Positions 28,801 to 39,100 of a stretch of 64,000 nucleotides of DNA are shown one piece after another. Positions within the stretch are counted from its first letter, which is position 1. Every line of letters begins with the position of its first letter. The notes under the pieces were generated by a model that searched no databases, was not told the DNA's origin, and saw only the letters and a program-made list of their open reading frames with translations. Source of the stretch: Microscilla marina ATCC 23134 (GTDB taxonomy: Bacteria; Bacteroidota; Bacteroidia; Cytophagales; Microscillaceae). Both the position numbers and the translations under genes were made by a program. Where the stretch lies: positions 1-64,000 of the forward strand of contig NZ_AAWS01000024.1 of assembly GCF_000169175.1 (NCBI RefSeq). Reading direction: 5' to 3'.

Positions 28801-29415
28801 AGCCCTGCCTTTACCACATTTAGTCAGGTAATGCCTGCTACCGTGAATGGTGGAACCAGTGGCTTACCTGTTACCTTGAGTAATTTTGACGCAGTGCGTG
28901 AAGACAATCAACGCGTATTGGTTCGCTGGCAAACCCTTAGCGAGCACAATAATGCGGGATTTGAAGTACAAAAAAGTGAAAATGGCATCGACTTTAAGAT
29001 TTTGGGTTTTGTAGATGGGGCTGGTAACAGCAACGAGAAACGCAGCTACCAGTTTACCGATGCTCAAGCAAATCGTTCGGCGTACTATCGCCTGAAACAA
29101 CTAGACAATGACGGCAAGTTTAGCTACAGCCCGGTAAAGTTTGTACAAGGTGTAGACCTACAAACCTTGAGGGTATACCCCAATCCTTTTACCAACGAGC
29201 TTACGCTTGATTTTGGTGGCAAGAGTGCCACCCAACTGCCTGTATATGTTGCATTATACACTGCACAAGGCAAGTGGCTCATGCAACACCGTGGTAAAAT
29301 AAACGAAATACAAACTGCCATCAATCAAGGCATTGCCAGCCTCCAGCAAGGCATGTATGTGTTGCGGGTGATGGTGGGCAATAAAGTCTACATAAAAAGA
29401 ATAATGAAGCAGTAA
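22894..29415 (+). CDS. Giant T9SS-secreted LamG-repeat surface protein
   Basis: From the ATG at 22894 the protein is about 2,173 residues; a frame back to 22846 adds 16 residues before the signal. A signal peptide (about 25-48, ending GWAQ) is followed by LamG/concanavalin-like domains at about 50-205 and 278-440. A choice-of-anchor D (ASPM/SPD-2/Hydin-like) domain lies at about 503-617, more LamG domains at 621-780 and 849-1010, and a second anchor D domain at about 1079-1195. A DUF8202-like region covers about 1204-1620, with LRLWLKANAG and a LGLKYGITKSGDYLASDG motif, and a fifth LamG domain follows at about 1625-1790. A YYRLKQLD-type pre-sorting domain (about 1990-2088) and the T9SS sorting domain VYPNPFTNELTLDFGG to IKRIMKQ complete it. 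It is exported to the surface and may bind glycans or matrix, as LamG domains often do. Confidence 0.9.
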   Translation: MRTTTTQRLQYVGLLQTIHKNKPKAAVWRYLLTLLCLITLVGSQGWAQTNNALDFDGTGDYVNVPDNASLDFNSQAFTFELWAKNAGAGTQTLISKRNGGQGYDLVHNGTDFVFTVVDGIPNTVQLSHTATFLTSWTHIAASYDPSTGADNIKLYINGVEVAKGSDNAAGDLSNALDFRIGTNGAATNDFQGQIDEVRVWNDIRTQKEISLNMNNTLAGSEANLVAYYPLNEGVANGNNAALTTVFDATTNNLNGTLTNFTKTGTTSNFVGGFTAVNNALDFDGIDDYVSIPHNASLAITSNITLEAWVNTTNTTEQYITTKSASSWYLSVNVSAGKAGIFLEGVSAAWLYSTSDVNDGNWHHIAATYDGANVVIYVDGVQENTVAYTGTITNNTNEVEIGRRGGTLYFNGSIDEVRIWNVARTCAQIKETKDVELKGNETGLAAYYNFNYGVALGTNTSVTTLPDLSTNANNGTLNTFTLSGATSNWVDGSGNNVSGNSPDLQPEINVQANTNDIASGETTINTTLNTFFPFTAIGSNVSQTFTLQNTDTGTLMVSSVTSSDANFSVSTLSNLTGGNNTTFTITYAPTMSGVHTSTITINSNDCDEAAYTFQVRGTGASGNANALDFDGTGDHVTASLDGTGLTNVTVEMWLNPGVLGTSNVLHWNNALAGASPFIDFKDASGTLNVNVNGGDNLSTTILAGQWTHIALIHDGTDWRLYKNGQLAGTYTGGTANIANATALYMAGGAAGNYDGLIDEVRVWSDVRTQNELIANMNNELAGTEANLVAYYNFNQGTAGGNNTTELTVLDASLNGNNSTDISTTGFETGTASTSLNEGTSSNYLAGFTKVKNALDFDGIDDYVEATVDGTGLTNVTLEMWVNVGTLGTNNIFHWNNALAGANPFIDFKDNSGTLNVNVDGGDNLSTTITAGQWYHLAVTYDGTDWRLYLDGQLVGTYTGGTTNIANASSIFMGQGSVGNYDGVIDEVRIWNVARTCAEINAYKGIELAGTETGLVAYYNFNHGTAAGNNTGLTALPDVSTNNNTGTLTNFVGLDGSVNSGQTSNWVDGSGNNVSGTTPANQPEANVQGNNNDIVDGSTAINGTIDTDFGNVYVGISNTITYTIQNTGAATLNITNITLGGAVPGDYTLGTAPTTIAAGGSATFTVTFSPSAIGTREAEITINNDDCDEGVYNFTIQGIGQQAAPGGVTTGLRLWLKANAGVTGTTNVTQWNDQSGSGVANATEVTNGPLLVTNGFNFNPVLTFDRANSELLTTSGGIFGASAITDVNVYMLSRTNSTNTDAAFQETVSTGAFNAFIPGTTDIEWNAGNNAGDHVLTATWGGNTTDPFLWTLNYSSTTTTPDGNNQDIRRNGVNIGNDATATGFTGQNNDMLIGTDGANYWDATLGEMIVYTSSLNATQQQQIESYLGLKYGITKSGDYLASDGTTKMWDATAGATYLNDIAGIGRDDLSALNQKQSKSINSGAALTVGLGTVATDNASNTNTFSVDKRFMTWGHNAATINYSAGVDAGVPNAGVDKRIARVWQIQDGGVGATQVKFDISQFSNFTAITAGEFALLIDDDGTDFSNATVVIASEFASNVVTFNEVDFGGTTKYISLGQWKGTTTSSEKGSYLSCTSASSHHVSTASLVTNANTNFTVEVWFQWDGAGAGDRTLFYNGATGSSNGYGLVFDGTHVVPRVNGTKVSNTTTTITANTWYHVALVGDGANLKLYVNGKEEILGSTALPAVPTTGTFIGSDNGAGNYFSGKIEEVRFWNVTRTETQLREYMHLTLEGSETGVVAYYQFNADSGNAIDAIGSNNGTLQNGVTRTVSDCPVGKGRSVTNNITASGNQVFANTGVAINFATGVLPQGDVVVTQLDGVDAPTNVPTDVTTYPSAYWIVRNYGANSNFTQLAQIEFTIPTGNTVSVDDQTNPSNIGLYKRASNAGNSDPWVFMGGATTANASTGVITFTTFSPAFTTFSQVMPATVNGGTSGLPVTLSNFDAVREDNQRVLVRWQTLSEHNNAGFEVQKSENGIDFKILGFVDGAGNSNEKRSYQFTDAQANRSAYYRLKQLDNDGKFSYSPVKFVQGVDLQTLRVYPNPFTNELTLDFGGKSATQLPVYVALYTAQGKWLMQHRGKINEIQTAINQGIASLQQGMYVLRVMVGNKVYIKRIMKQ
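24757..25950 (+). repeat. Direct repeat of two LamG-coding units
   Basis: The LamG units starting at about 24757 and 25441 (period about 684 bases) are very similar in DNA as well as protein. Both contain AATGCTTTGGCAGGAGCCA, CCTTTTATAGATTTTAA and near-identical flanks. A 35-base block around the unit start also matches the second LamG unit near 23727. This points to recent internal duplication or gene conversion. Confidence 0.75.
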
Positions 29416-29440
29416 ACACACTACTTTGTAAGTTGAGAGA

Positions 29441-29475
29441 AAACCTGTGGAGTCTTGATATTCCACAGGTTTTTT
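29441..29475. terminator. Bidirectional terminator between convergent genes
   Basis: AAACCTGTGGA (29441-29451) pairs perfectly with TCCACAGGTTT (29462-29472). T residues follow on the right and A residues precede on the left, so it can serve both the giant gene and the small peptide gene that ends at 29503. Confidence 0.88.
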
Positions 29476-29502
29476 GTGATTAAATACCACCTAATTTCGT
29501 CC

Positions 29503-29784
29503 TTAACTCATGTTTTGAGCAATATTTTTTAGGCTGTCATTATAAGTTTTGATCAGGTTATTTAAGGCAGAGTTTTGTTGACTGTATTGGTTCATTAAAG
29601 ATTGTAATTGCATCATGTCAGAAGGACTGCTAATTCCGTTGCTCATCAAGGTATCTATATTACTTTGTATACCCGCCAATTGGGTTTGCATTGCCTGAAT
29701 ATAGTCAGGGTAAGTACCTCCTTTAATGGCTTGTGCTTGAGATGTAACCAATGCTTGTGCTTGAAAATTTTCTAAACTTTTCAT
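29503..29784 (-). CDS. Small peptide with a KGG (double-glycine) leader motif
   Basis: The best start is the ATG at 29784, giving 93 residues; the longer frame to 29940 adds a hydrophobic, improbable stretch. The N terminus reads MKSLENFQAQALVTSQAQAI and then KGG at about residues 21-23. That layout (M-K-x-L, hydrophobic spacing, then IKGG) resembles leader peptides of Bacteroidota double-glycine secreted peptides and RiPP precursors. The putative core of about 70 residues is helical and rich in Q, N, S and M, with no cysteine, so it is not a lanthipeptide-type core. No C39 peptidase-transporter or modifying enzyme is encoded in this window. Function is unknown, and the leader call is inference from pattern. 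Confidence 0.65.
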   Translation of the reverse strand: MKSLENFQAQALVTSQAQAIKGGTYPDYIQAMQTQLAGIQSNIDTLMSNGISSPSDMMQLQSLMNQYSQQNSALNNLIKTYNDSLKNIAQNMS

Positions 29785-30158
29785 TGTATGAATAATTAAG
29801 AGGAAAAATAAAATTACTTTGATAAAAATAATTCCCTTGTCAGGGAATGTAAATCTGTAAAGAAGGCATCGGCAGGGGTGTACTGAGTTAATGAGAAAAA
29901 AAAGTTTTTTTTGTGGTGAACCAAGTGCAATTGTGATCATGTCAAGAATAAATATAAATTTAACCTAGGAGCTAAGGGCTTGTAAATCAGGATTGAAATT
30001 GCCCTTATACCCCTTTTGTACCCTTGGCTGGTTTGTCGAAAATTTTCAAACCCCCTTACTTATTCGTATTTTTATAACCTAACTAACCACCGCGCTTGAG
30101 ATAGCCGATCAACTATGCTGGTAAGATTATTATTTGACACCTGAATTTTTTAACAAAC
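29785..30158. other. Intergenic region with divergent promoters
   Basis: This 374-base gap lies between the KGG peptide gene and the second giant gene. A Bacteroidota-like AT-rich tract is present; I see no gene or clear hairpin. Confidence 0.4.
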
Positions 30159-33100
30159 ATGCAAATGAGTACCCATCGTAAACTATGCGGGTTAACCCAT
30201 GTTCTTTACCCACAAAGCATCTTAGCTTCGTTCGTACATTTTACACAAAAAACTTTATCTAAACTTTGTTGGCTTACCCTGGGCTTATGGCTTTGCTGGG
30301 GGGCAGTTGCCCAGGCACAAGTTGCTTACAATAGCGTTGACAACTTTGACCGTGCCGACAATAATTCTTTGGGGGCACCCTGGATAGAAAATGAAGCCGA
30401 TGTAACCCAACTTTCTATTACAGGCAATGTCTTGAATGCAGTGAATGCTGGGCTTACTGGGCTGGAGCCTACCAATGCTACCCGTGACCTCACCGCCATT
30501 AACGCCAGCTTTGACTTGGGGCAGTCCAAAATAGGTTGGTCCTTTCACATGGATTTCAATCGACCGCCCACTGGTTGGGGGAGCATTACTTATGGTTTAG
30601 GTTGGGTACTTGCTGCCAACGAAACCGACTTGAGTAGTGCCACCGTAGATGGTTATGCTTTGCTTTGGACAAAAACCAATGAAGAATTAGTATTGGTACG
30701 TTTTGAAAATGGAATTGCTGGCGATGACCCTGGAACCATAGTGGTTTCTACTGGTTTAACTTATGGAACAGTGGGAACGGCTGGGGTAAATGCGCGGGTA
30801 GAGGTAACCACCGAGGGAATTTGGACCGTTTACTGGGAAGCAGGGGGAGCTTTAGCGACAGCGACCGATATTGATGCGGGCAGTGCCACAGGAACAGACA
30901 ACACTTTATTTGCTGATGCCAACCAAAAGTATACAGGACCTATTTGGGCACATAATACCGGGGCTGACCCAAACAATTCAGGAAACTTCGATAACTTTTC
31001 TTTTGGCATAGAAACCTCCGACGTAACCCTTGCCTCCAGCGTAAATACTGTAGCTGCCAATGTAATACAAGGCAGCCAACACCACCTCGTGTACACCTTT
31101 GATCTGACGGCAGCCAACGCTGACGCTACACTTACTCAGGTCAGCTTTACTACTGCGGGAACTTACACTGCTTCAGATATCAATGCTTTTACTTTGTGGT
31201 TTTCTGCCGACAATACCCTTGATGTAAACACCGACCAGGCAATTGCTTCGCTCACCACTGCTTTGGGGGCTGGGGTACATACTTTTACTGCCTTTACTCA
31301 AGCAATCAACGGTGGCACTACAGGCTACTTTTTTGTTACTACCAATGTAGCTCCACTGGCTACAGTAAATAATACTATAGAGGTAACCCCGGCAATCACT
31401 ACCGCCGATCTGACTTTTTCGGGGGTGGTCAATAAACTTGGCACTGCGGTCGCTGGAGGCACCCAAACCATTGTCGCTTGCAATGCTCCCGACAATGTAA
31501 CCAACCTAAGCGCAACTGCCCTAAACACTGAGGTATTATTAAACTGGGTAAATGGCCTTTGTTATGACGAAATATTGGTAGTAGCAAAAAGTGGCAGCAC
31601 TGTAACCAATGTCCCTACAGGCGATGGTTCGGCTTATACGGCAGATGCTGCCTTTGGATCAGGTACCGATTTGGGCGCTTCAGAGTTTGTGGTGTTTAAA
31701 GGCACTGCCACCAGCGAAACCATTACCAGTCTGACCAATAATACCACTTACTTTTTTAAAGTTTTTGGGCGTAAAGGAACTGTGTGGGGCAGCGGAGTAG
31801 AGCTAAGCACTACCCCAAGGGCGGCGTTGCTTACCTGGGATTTTGACGGGCTTACCGGAAACGAAACCAATGTGGTGTCTGGTACCCAAGCCACCAATGT
31901 ATCTACCGTTAGCCCTAGCAATGTCGTCTCTCGTGGAGCAGGCATTAACCCTTCGCCAAATGGTGATCGGTTTACTTCAGATAGCTGGGCAACTACCAAT
32001 AACACTATAGCCAATGCCATTGCTACCGATGAATATGTGCAATGGACTATAGAGACTAACGATGGCTTTGCCATGAGCCTAAGTGCAGTATTGTTAAATA
32101 TGCAACGTTCTTCGGCTGGTCCCAACAGCTTTGTGCTACGCAGTAGTTTAGACGGGTATACTTCCAATTTAGGGTCTTTCTCATTTACTACAGTCGATGC
32201 CACCGAAACTCAACACATAGCCCTGAGCGGATTTGATAACGTGGTGCAACCCATTACTTTTCGTTTGTATGGTGCGGGTGCTACCAATGTAGGAGGCAAC
32301 TTTGGTTTTGAAACTACTACTCCAGGCACTGCCGATTTAGCCGTATACGGGGTAGTCAATGCAGTAAGTGCTACCATTGCCACCTCTACCAATGCCCTTA
32401 CTGGTTTTAGTGCCAGCACTGCCGCAGGAGCAGGGGCATCGGTTTCGCAAAGCTTTCGCGTAAGCGCCGAAAACCTCACGGCGGATGTGGCAATTGCCCT
32501 GAACCCTACGACCGATTTTGAGTTGTCTATCGACAATGTCACTTTTTCATCAACCCTTGCCGACCTGGGACGCACCGGAAACGACCTGACCAACGAGCCA
32601 GTCACTATTTATGCACGCCTTAAACCGGGCTTGGCAGCAGGCAACAAGTCGGCTACCATTACCCTCAGCAGTACAGGTGCCACCAACCAAGTCATTACTT
32701 TATTGGGCAATGCTGTAGCACATAATGGATTGGCTTTTGACGGCACCAACGAGTTTGTAGATGTGAGCGGGTATGCAGGTATTGGTGGTGCCAATGCCCG
32801 CACCGTAGAAGCTTGGATAAAAACCAGCAACACCAGTACTCAAGTGATTACCCGATGGGGAGCCAGCAATGGCGAAGAGTGGTTGGTACAAGTAACTGAG
32901 GGTAAGCTTCAGGTAGTGGCCAATGGCAAGTCTAATGCTGGTACGGCTTATATAGCCGATGGTAATTGGCACCATGTAGCGGTAAGTTTTGCCAATGATG
33001 GCACCCCCAATATAAGCGATGCCCTGCTGTATGTAGACGGCGTAGTAGACGCGTCATCGTTGGTAGTAAGTGGTTCGTTTAACACAAATATTTTATCCAG

Positions 33101-36100
33101 TACGGTATTGATTGGAAAAAATGCCGATGATACCCGGTTTTTTGAGGGTACTATAGATGAGCTGCGAATATGGAGTGTGGCACGTACCCCACTGGAGATT
33201 TTGGAAAAAATGCGCTGTGAGCTTACAGGCAGCGAAACCGGACTCGAAGCTTATTATAACTTTAACCAAGGCGTGGCTGAAGATAACAATGGTTTTATTA
33301 CTGCCCTCAACGATGCCACCGCCAATGCCCGCCATGGCGACCTCAATAATTTTGACCTGACGATGGGCAATGCCACCTCCAATTTTGTAGCGGGCAGTGC
33401 TGCTGTCAATACCAACCGAGAGATAAACCTGCGAGGCAACGGCATTGCTATAGCCAGTGGCGATATTACTCCTGTAATCACCGATGACACTGACTTTGGT
33501 GAGGTAAGCGCCAACACCGCCCTTACCCGAATCTTTACTATTGAGAATACAGGGAGCGAAACCTTGAGCCTTACCAACCCTGGTGCGTATGTAACGCTTT
33601 CGGGAGCAGGTACAAGTGTATTTAGTATTGCCCAGCAACCTGCGTCTGGAAGCATTGTGGGGGGAGGTAGTCAGACTTTTGCCATTAAATTTACTCCTAA
33701 TAATGTAGGCACACTCGCTGCCACGGTGACCATTCGCAGCAACGATTGCGATGAAAACCTGTATACATTCACTGTGCAGGGTACAGGTACACCACGGGCG
33801 CCGTTGGCAATAGAGGCGCTGCAAAAAACAGTGACCTTGGATTTTAGGAATTATACCGGAACAGGGGTTTCTGCCAATCCTACCATTGCTCAATTACACT
33901 CTACCAATTGGGCTTTCTCAGGAATGAGCGATGGACAGGTGCTGCACGGTGAAACCAACACTACCGGGGACTATGCCCAAGGCACCAGTACTGGTGGAGT
34001 GAGTACTGCGGGGTTATACGCCTTTGACATTAATAGAAATACTGCTTTTGGATTGCAAGCCAATGGGACTGACTTTGACAACGGAAAAGCTGTACTACGT
34101 TTGCAAAACCAAACAGGCTCTACCATTACGGCGGTACAAGTTGCGTATAATTTGTTTGTGTTCAACGACCAGGACATTGCCTCTACCATCAATTTGGAGT
34201 ACAGCACCGATGGGGTAAGTTACACTGCCGTTCCTGATTTTACTTTTACTTCACCTACTATCAGCACTGGGGCGGCTTGGTCGTCAGCCAATGCCTTGAG
34301 TGGGTTTATCAGTGGTTTGCGTTTGGCGGGGGGCGCGTTTTTATACCTTCGCTGGAGCAATACCTTGTCAGCGGCCGCTGAAGCCGACGAAATAGCCCTG
34401 GATGACATTCAGGTAACAGCCTATGCCATATTGAATGCCCGCACCAATGCTTTGTCGTTGGATGGCACGGGCGATTATGTAGAAGCAGCAGATAACCACT
34501 TGCTGGATATTGACGGGGGCAGTGGCGAAAATCTGACGATTGACCTTTGGGCAAAGTTTGCCGCTACTACAGGTACACAAACCCTTTTAAAGAAAAGAAC
34601 GGGCGCCGGACAGGGCTATGAACTTAATTATGATGGCACCCAATTTAATTTTATTGTAGAAAACGGAAGCAACAACGAGCAGCGCGTTTCTTATGTAGTT
34701 ACCCCTTCGGTGACCGATTGGACCCACATTGCCGCACGCTTTAATAGTACCAATGGCGACTTGACCCTGTATGTAAATGGAGTAGAGGGAGCAAACAGTG
34801 CTGGAGTAGCCGCAGGTTTTGATTTGTCGAATACGGCTACTTTAAGAATAGGTGCCGATGATGCCGGAGCCAATGGGTTGAATGGTGCAATAGACGAGTT
34901 GAGTATTTGGACATCGGCACGTACCGAAGATGAGATCAGAGAAAATATGCACTTGAACCTGCTAGGCGATGAAGCCGGTCTGGTGGCGTATTACCAGTTG
35001 AGCGAAGCCGCCGGAAGCACTACTACTGCCGAGTTGATTGGGTTTTCTACCGGGACATTGCATGGCAATGCTACTTTTATTACTTCTACTATTAACCTGG
35101 GGCGCAATGGTACTAGCAACACCCAAACGGTAGGTGCGGCTGGTTTCCCTATAAGTGTAGATTTTACCACAGGAAACGATGCCAACCTGACCATGAGTGT
35201 TTCGGCACATTCAGTCACCGAAAAGTTTACGGCAACTTATCAGCAGTATGCGCCCAATGCTACTACCGGCATTACTGTGTCAGAAACCAACTATAGCATC
35301 CCCCGCTGGACTATCAACAAAGCCAATGATGCCAGTACTTTTGTCGCTGATATCACCTTCCAATATCCTGACAATACTTTTGACAACTTAGTACCCCGCA
35401 ACTATGTGTTATACAACCGGGCAATGGGTGCTGATGGTACCTGGATTAAATTAAATATGGTGCCCAGTGCTATGACTGCCAACACGATCAAGTTTGATGG
35501 GGTCACTACAGTAGGACAGTTTATGGTGGTGCGTGAGCAAGACAAACCTGACACTATTCGGGGGCAAATGCTTAGCCTGGATGGTACTGGTGATCAGATG
35601 GAAGTAGCTGATCACCCCAACCTTAATTTTAATAACCAAAGTTTTACTGTAGAACTATGGGCAAGGTCAACCGGGGGTGGGGGCGATCAAACCTTGGTAA
35701 GTAAAAGAAGCGGAGCCGCCGGGTATGAGTTGGTATATAAATCGGCCACCAACCAGTTGGAGTTTACCGTGCAAAATGCCGGAGCAGGCTTGGCAAGTGT
35801 TACAGTGAGTAGTTTTACTTTAAGTACCATTAATTGGACTCACTTGGCGGCATCGTATAATGCCACCAATGGCGAAGCAAGCATATATGTCAATGGTTTG
35901 ACGCCCATTACTACGGTTGGAACTCCCGGTTTAGATGCCAGTAATGCTTTGCCTTTGCGTATTGGAGCAGATGGCGCTGGAGCAAACTTTTTTCAGGGAA
36001 CCATAGACGAAGTACGTTTGTGGAACACACTCCGAACCGCCAACGAGTTGAGAGAAAACATGCACTTGACTTTATTGGGTACTGAAAGCAACCTGGTAAA

Positions 36101-39100
36101 TTACTGGCAGTTTAACAACGACGCCAGAGACTATATTGGGGGCAATGATGGCACCCTCAATGGCAATGCTTCGGTTACGGTGGCTTCTACTGTAAACGTT
36201 GGACGTAGTGGTGCTTCGCAAACAGTAAACGTGCCCGTGGCTGCTACTGGCAATCAAGATTTTACGGCAAGTGCCAATGTATCAATCTCCATTACTGCGG
36301 CGCAGGCAGTGGCCAACGATGATATAACCGTCACTTATCAACAGTTTACCCCCAATACCAATACAAACATTACAGGTACTACCTTGTTGGATAATCCGAT
36401 GTGGACGATCAACAAGTCTACCTCCAATGGCACATTTACTGGCAACATTACCTTTACTTTCCCCACCAATGTATTTGCCGACCGCTATGTTTTGGTCAAT
36501 TATGAACTGTATCGCCGTGATATGGGTGCTGACGGTGCCTGGGTAATTACCAACTTGAGCGCTACATCAATTACTGATAACACCATTACTTTTGCTGGAT
36601 TCGATAATACCCACATAGGGCAGTTGATGGTAGTGCGCACTAGCGAAGTGGCTCCCGATCGGAGTCGGGGAACTATGCTTACGCTTGATGGTGTGGGCGA
36701 CTATGTAGAAATAGCCGACAACAACAGCCTTGATTTTGCGGGACAAAACTTTACCATAAGCCTTTGGGCAAAAGCCAATGGAGGCAGTGACGACCAACCC
36801 CTGATAAGCAAACGCAGTGGAGGAGCAGGCTATGAGCTGATCTATAAACAAGCCTCTGGTCAATTGGAGTTTATCGTAGACAATGGCGCAGGAGGCATAG
36901 CAACCGCCACCGTAAATAGTTTTACCTTAAGTGCGGCAGAGTGGACGCATGTGGCGGTGTCTTATAATGGTACTACTGGAGCTGCAAGTGTATACATCAA
37001 TGGGCAAAACCCTGTACAGGCAAACCAGGCAGTAATAGACCCAAGCAATGCCTTGGCGTTGCGCATTGGGGCAAACGTAGCGGGAACCAATTTCTTTCAA
37101 GGCTTTATAGATGAGGTGAGGCTTTGGAACACCGTACGAAGTCAGGACCAAATAAGAGAGGCAATGCACCTGACCTTGCGAGGCTCAGAGACTGGCATTG
37201 TGAGTTATTATCAGTTTAACGGAGATAGCAATGACGACATTGGGACAAATAATGGTACCCTCAACGGCAACGCCAGCATTGCGGCCAACTCTACTGTAAA
37301 CGTAGGCAGACCTGGAGCTACCGAAAGCCATAGTATTGCTACAGGAGTTTCTACCCAAAACTTTAGTGCCGCCAATGTAAGTGTGAGTTTTACAGCACAC
37401 TCGACGACCGAAAACTTTACCGTTACTTATCAGCAGTTTGCCCCCAATGCAGTGGTGGGTATTACGGGCACTACCTTGTATCAGAACCCTATGTGGACAA
37501 TCAACAAGGCGGATGCAACGGCTACGTTTACGGCAGATATTACCTTTACTTTTCCTGCCAATACTCTTGACCAGTTCATTGCGGCAAACTACGCTTTGTA
37601 CCGCCGCAATGTGGGTGCCGATGGTACCTGGACACTGGCAGTGGCACAGGCTACCTCTATCACCAGCACTTCTATTACTTTTGAGGGTATCAACGACATA
37701 GGACAATATATGGTGGTGCGTACTACCGAAGCTGCCCCTACAGGTAGCGCGGGCAATTGTTTGAGCTTCAATGGAACTACCCAATATTTGAGTACCGCTA
37801 CTGTAGTGACCAATGCACAAGATAACTTTACTATAGAAGGATGGGTACGTTGGGACGGTGGAGGCACTGCCGATCGCTTGTTTTTTTATAATGGCGATTC
37901 TGAGAATCTGACGGCTACCACAGGGTATGGGGTAGGTATCAACGAAGCCAATACCGTTACCGCATTTATTGGCAATGGTACAGCAACCCTTACCGAGCTG
38001 AGCTCGGGCAAGGCACTTACAGCAGGCGAATGGGTGCATATAGCCTTGGTACGTCGAGCCACCAATTGGTTTATTTATGTAGATGGGGTAGAGTTTGACC
38101 TGAGCAATGCCAGTACCCCCAGTGTACCCACAGTAAGCGCTACCTTGGGTGGAGGTACCAGCGGAGCAAAACACCTCAACGGGCGTTTAGACGAGTGGCG
38201 TATGTGGAGTGTTGCCCGTACCATTATCGAGATAAGAGAACGCATGCACTTGATTAATTTTGGCAATGAAGCTGACTTGATTGCCAACTGGCAGTTGAAT
38301 GAAACCAGCGGTAGTACTGCCTTTGACTATGTGGGTGATTTTGACGCTACTCATAACAATACCCCGGCAATTACTACTTCTACCGCACCTATAGGCAGAG
38401 GCGCAAGCAATACCACCGATGTATCTACAGTGAGTCAGGACGTTACCTTTGGCGCTACCCGCCTACGCATTGTATTTGGCAATACCGAGGTGCCGGGGGG
38501 CGATGTAGTAGTTACCCGTTTAGATGCTTTCGCCAATACTTCGCCTACCCTTACTACTGCCAGTACCTATTGGGTGATCCACAATTATGGAGCAAATCCT
38601 ACTTTTACCAACCTTGCCACAGTAGAGGTTACCTTGCCTTCTGGCGATGAGGTATCTAACGAGGATGAGTTTACGCCGGCAAACATCAAATTATTTAAAC
38701 GGGCTTCTGGTTCCGATGGTAGTTGGGGCGCTGCTTTAGGTGGGGCAGCCAGCGCCAGCAACACCACCAAAGTGATTACTTTTAGCAACCTCACCGGCTT
38801 TACCTCATTTAGTCAGGTATTGGTAGGCAGCGACGGTACGTCTGGTTTGCCAGTAGTGTTGGGAAGTTTTGAAGCCAAACGTCAAACAAATGCCCAGGTG
38901 CAATTGCGTTGGGCCACTATATCGGAGCACGAGAATGCAGGGTTTGCCATAGAAAAAAGCGAGCAGGGGACAGCCTACAAACGCATTGGTTTTGTAGATG
39001 GAGCGGGCAATAGTGTGGAAAAAAAGTATTACCAATTTATAGACAACAATGCTTCATCATCGGCATATTACCGCCTAAAGCAAGTAGATATAAACGGAGA

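Noticed and set aside
37185..38174. Long antisense frame of 329 codons inside the second giant gene
   Set aside because: The giant gene on the plus strand has clear domains and a sorting signal here. The minus-strand frame has no recognisable motif and matches the repeat structure of the real gene. The same holds for 33093-33893 and other antisense frames across 22.9-39.4 kb.
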